This document shows positions 60,501 to 64,000 of a stretch of 64,000 bases of DNA, piece by piece. The translations under genes were made by a program, and so were the position numbers. Below the pieces are notes generated by a model, which was not told where the DNA came from, searched no databases, and saw only the letters and a list, made by a program, of their open reading frames with translations. Location of the stretch: NCBI RefSeq assembly GCF_019399895.1, contig NC_091885.1, positions 2,020,501 to 2,084,500 on the forward strand, given 5' to 3'. Every line of letters starts with the position of its first letter. The stretch's first letter is position 1. The DNA is from Cardiocondyla obscurior. Taxonomy: Eukaryota; Arthropoda; Insecta; Hymenoptera; Formicidae.

Positions 60501-63500
60501 ATTATAAAAAAAATGTGATTCAAAATTAATATATTTTTGTTCGTGCAATTTTGATATCTTCAATGCACGTAGTTTTTTTCTCCACAATTATTGTTTATCT
60601 CGCGCGTCGTCGCGTTTCGGCATCAGGTTGAAATGTTCTTCGCTGCCATGCACTTACAGAAATCAATTATCTTTTCAAACTTTACACACCTTCGTGAACT
60701 TTTGTTCGAAAGAGCACTGCTTACTTGCACAATGAGGCGTTCTTTTACGACACTTCTCGCACTACTTTTCTGAGGAACTTGTCACCCTCGTTCTTCTCCC
60801 GCGCGTATACTCGTCCTTCCGCTCTTTCGGAATTTAGCGAGGGAAGCACTCTCTTCTCCAGGACGTACATCCGCGTCGAGGAACGTCGCTTCCTGGCATC
60901 GTGCAAGGAACTGCGGCGACGAGCCGAAGCCGCGGTAGAAGAGGCAGCAGACGGGCAACGACGAACGGATATTTCAGCTGGCGGCTCCTGCTGAGATGCG
61001 GCGATTATGTTTGTCCATTAATATGCGCCGAGACAAGGCAACGAGGTCCTTTATCCGTTCCTTCGCGGCGATGTAGCGAGTGGGTCTCTGGGTCTTTGGG
61101 TCTAGGGCCGACCCAGTACGTCCTATCATTTATCACGATGTTTCACGCACATTTTTCGTCTTGCCTTCGGCCGTGCACACCGCGCCGCCGCTTCTATTCA
61201 TCAACGTGTAAATAATTAATTTTTTTATGAGTTTTATTACAAGATTTGTACAAATTTTTCGATTTCCCTAAACAATTTGTAGCGACATTTTGTTAGTTTC
61301 TTTAAAAACAAACTACTTTAAAAGATTTAAATTTTTTTACTGAAGAGATGATTAAAAAATGCATACAATTTTGACAACGAAAATAAATATGAGCGATCAC
61401 GTTTCTTCGATATTATCGCGAGTTGTAAAAATTATATTGATTCTAACGAAGCTAATACTTTTTCAAATTTTGCCAGGAATATCGCAATAAAAAATTATCA
61501 ATTATTTTAAATAGGATAGCGGTAGTAATAATATTTTTTTTTTGTGGAGGAGGGGAGGGAAATCGACCACGTCGGGGCGGCAAATGATTTAGTAACTCGG
61601 TTCTTAACTTGTTTCCTTTTTTTTCTCTCTGCCGGCCTGACTCGGCCTCACAAAGGCCGCGTCAATATGTTAATCCACGGAATATAATCCCTTCGATACG
61701 AGTCCGAGAACGATGAAGCGAGGTTATTAAAGCTCTCGAAAAACTCGTCCTCTCGTCCGCCGGTATCGCATCCCGCACCGATAGTCCCGAAAAGAAGTTA
61801 TGTCTGCCACGTCGTCGTAAATATGAAATATCGAAGTCCGGATTCACGGATCGTCGATTTCATCGGTACCGCAGCGACGATGATCATTTTCGGTTGTCTC
61901 CACCCTTCTCCCTGAACTCTGGTCCCGCTCCCTGCCTACTTCAGCGTTCGATTCCTATGCCAATTAAAAGAGTCTTCCTTTCGGCGATTTTACGAGAAAA
62001 GATTCCAGCCTAGAAATCGTGGGATCACCCGGCCGCGAGGCTTCTCTCCAGAAAGGGAGGCGCCCGGGAGAACCGACGTTCTCTCCTTTCGCCGCTGCTC
62101 GCATGACGGTAATCTCGAAATATAAAATTCTGTCCTCCTTAATTTCATCGAAATTCTGTAATATGGCGCATCGGCTAAGAAAATTACGAGGGCTGGTTTA
62201 TTTTCAATCGTGCCGCCGCGTTGCAGGTGGGAGGGATATTTCAGACCAAGTGCTCACCGGCAGGAAGTGTGTCAGGATACGCCGCGCGGCTCCTTGCTCG
62301 TTACGGTTGATTGGCATCTGCATAGTTAATGCATAATGCGAGTGAATCCACGTCGCCGATGACTATGCAGATTTAGACACGCGCCGTGTATCGCAATTGT
62401 GAATTGGATCAACAACCCGGTTTGTACGGCGCGGAGGTAAGACGTGACAGGAACGAGGCGTTTGGAGAGTCGCACTCGGCTGAGATTCCTCAAGGGAAAA
62501 TTCGAATTTCGTACGGAAGCATTGTATTAAACGGCCGAGCGAGATTTATCTCGAAACTGTTGTTAATTCCCGGGCTCGTTAACTCGATGCCGCGCGCACG
62601 GGAGGGTATTTTAAATTGGCACGCATGATAATGTCGCGCGCGGTAGATCTGGATTAACGACAAGCTGCAGATGTGAAATCACGCGCAGATTATTAAATTT
62701 TTTTTTTTTTCCTCTTTTTCCCTCTCTCTTTCTTTTCGTCTTTGACGTAATCTACGTGGACCAATACGCGGCAATGCGTATTGATCGCGGTAAATTTGGA
62801 TCAGCGTCCCAGCGATTTCTATATATAACGCTCACGAAACACGGTCCCTTAATATACACGCGACATTGTTGCTTTCCCGTCTGAGGTCTCTCAATGGAAT
62901 ACCGAATCCGAACGAGGAGGTGTAATGGCTGTTTCTTTTCGCCTCTCGTTCTTTGCACGCTGGAGCGGCGAATGGCGATTCGGATCGGAGAAGCGAGAAA
63001 TGAAGAAAGTAAAAAATGGAAATGAAAGGGTTAGGAGGGAGAAGAAAGAGCGCGGAGGGCGCGGCGCGTCGCAGCTTTACGTATGGATTTTTCAAAAAGG
63101 AAATTATAAAAGTAGACTGGAAACGAGAAAGAAGGCAATAAAGAGAGAACTTTACGAGACGCGGCGCTTCCGAGGCTCGAGTCTCAAAGGGAAGAAATAG
63201 ACGGGGTCCACCGTGACATCCTCCCATGTTGTTTATCGAGTTACGGAATTTGTAGATAAAATCGTGCCACTGTAATCGCGCGGAAGAAGCTCGCCGAGAA
63301 AACGAAAACGTGAACCAACACGAGAAAGAAAGAGAGAAAAAAAAGATCTGGCGAGTTTGGTGCTTGTAAAATCATACGGTATACTTTCACGTGTGATTTT
63401 TTTAAAAGGCGAATGAATAATGTAACACCCAAGTAGAATATGAATTTATATGAACAACGGTAAATGCTGCGTTATTAATCATATAAGTTAAACACGTAAA

Positions 63501-64000
63501 CTCAACAAATTTTCGCATTATTTTAAATTTATTATGCCGCAATGCGTGCCGATTTTTTTTTGTTTTTTTTTTTTGTTTTTGCATCCCGAGTCTATCGGCG
63601 AGGTGTACATCTCTGTGAAATAGGCAATCAACAGTAAATGCGGCAGATTTATTAATCGAGGGAATCTTGTCGCAAGCGCGCGTTTAAATTTCAAGCGATA
63701 TTCCGCGCGTATCGCGAACACGCGATCGCGGGATGAATAATAAAACGGGCACGTCGCGCCGCTTATCCCGGCGATTCGCGGACATTTGTATACATACTGC
63801 TTTATTACCGGCGTACTTCGTGATTTCAACCTGGGATATTCGGAAGATGACGAAACCGATCGGGGCAACGGATGCGCCGCTCGCGTCTAAAAAACTGCGT
63901 GAGACCGCGCGGATTAAGAATGAATTATGCATTTTGCAACTTCGGCCGTTTCCTAACTTGATCGTCGCGCGGCAATTACGCCGAGTAATCACGCAGGGAA
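54555..64000. other. CpG-rich noncoding DNA, possibly a long intron
   Basis: After the copy C cassette no further exon could be identified. Open frames of 60-213 codons occur in GC-rich parts (57.4-60.4, 60.8-61.2 and 61.6-62.6 kb) without ATG, splice or motif support. AT-rich stretches and T-tracts separate them. If 54.07-54.55 kb is a gene's 5' end, this would be its first long intron. Confidence 0.4.
56023..56041. repeat. T19 homopolymer followed by CAAG
   Basis: Uninterrupted run of 19 T followed by CAAG. It has the pyrimidine tract of a splice acceptor but lacks a clean AG at the end. Confidence 0.85.

Overview
This window looks like insect nuclear DNA, most likely hymenopteran (ant-like), although no marker names a species. 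The evidence is short spliceosomal introns with GT...AG ends, long AT-rich noncoding DNA with homopolymer tracts, abundant CpG dinucleotides with no sign of depletion, a relic of a BEL/Pao retrotransposon, and one clear eukaryotic gene. That gene is the exosome subunit Rrp46/EXOSC5, with five coding exons at 36805-37783 on the plus strand. I saw no prokaryotic gene organisation, rRNA, tRNA or CRISPR array.

Layout. From 1 to about 38.8 kb the DNA is mostly AT-rich. It is broken by short CpG/GC-rich patches that look like promoters or first exons: 9.54-10.17, 21.5-22.56, 26.88-27.16, 28.55-29.1, 33.35-33.7 and 34.0-34.2 kb. Within this part lie a hairpin-dense segment (19515-19645) just before a decayed BEL/Pao reverse-transcriptase fragment (19897-20377), and a minus-strand series of exon-like blocks (30.6-33.4 kb) whose predicted intron holds a 26-bp minisatellite (32528-33053). 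Rrp46 follows. From about 38.85 kb to the end the DNA is richer in CpG and in purine/pyrimidine-skewed tracts, with no recognisable protein gene. It holds promoter-like stretches, the best at 53.78-54.56 kb and 52.81-53.06 kb, and several isolated exon-like blocks.

The main unexplained structure is a two-exon cassette. A 'type 1' exon ending in a conserved GCGGAGCA-type motif is followed after a short intron by a 'type 2' exon carrying AACTCCGC. It occurs twice in tandem on the minus strand (30.62-31.76 kb) and once on the plus strand 23 kb away (54.3-54.55 kb). Other second-look items are the minisatellite, whose monomers leave all three plus-strand frames largely open, the hairpin chain before the BEL relic, and a palindrome inside an exact direct repeat just upstream of Rrp46.

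Limits: apart from Rrp46 and the BEL fragment, no product could be recognised. Most long open frames in the GC-rich half appear to be chance, many of them begin at non-ATG codons, and they were left out. Exon calls outside Rrp46 rest on splice-site appearance only.
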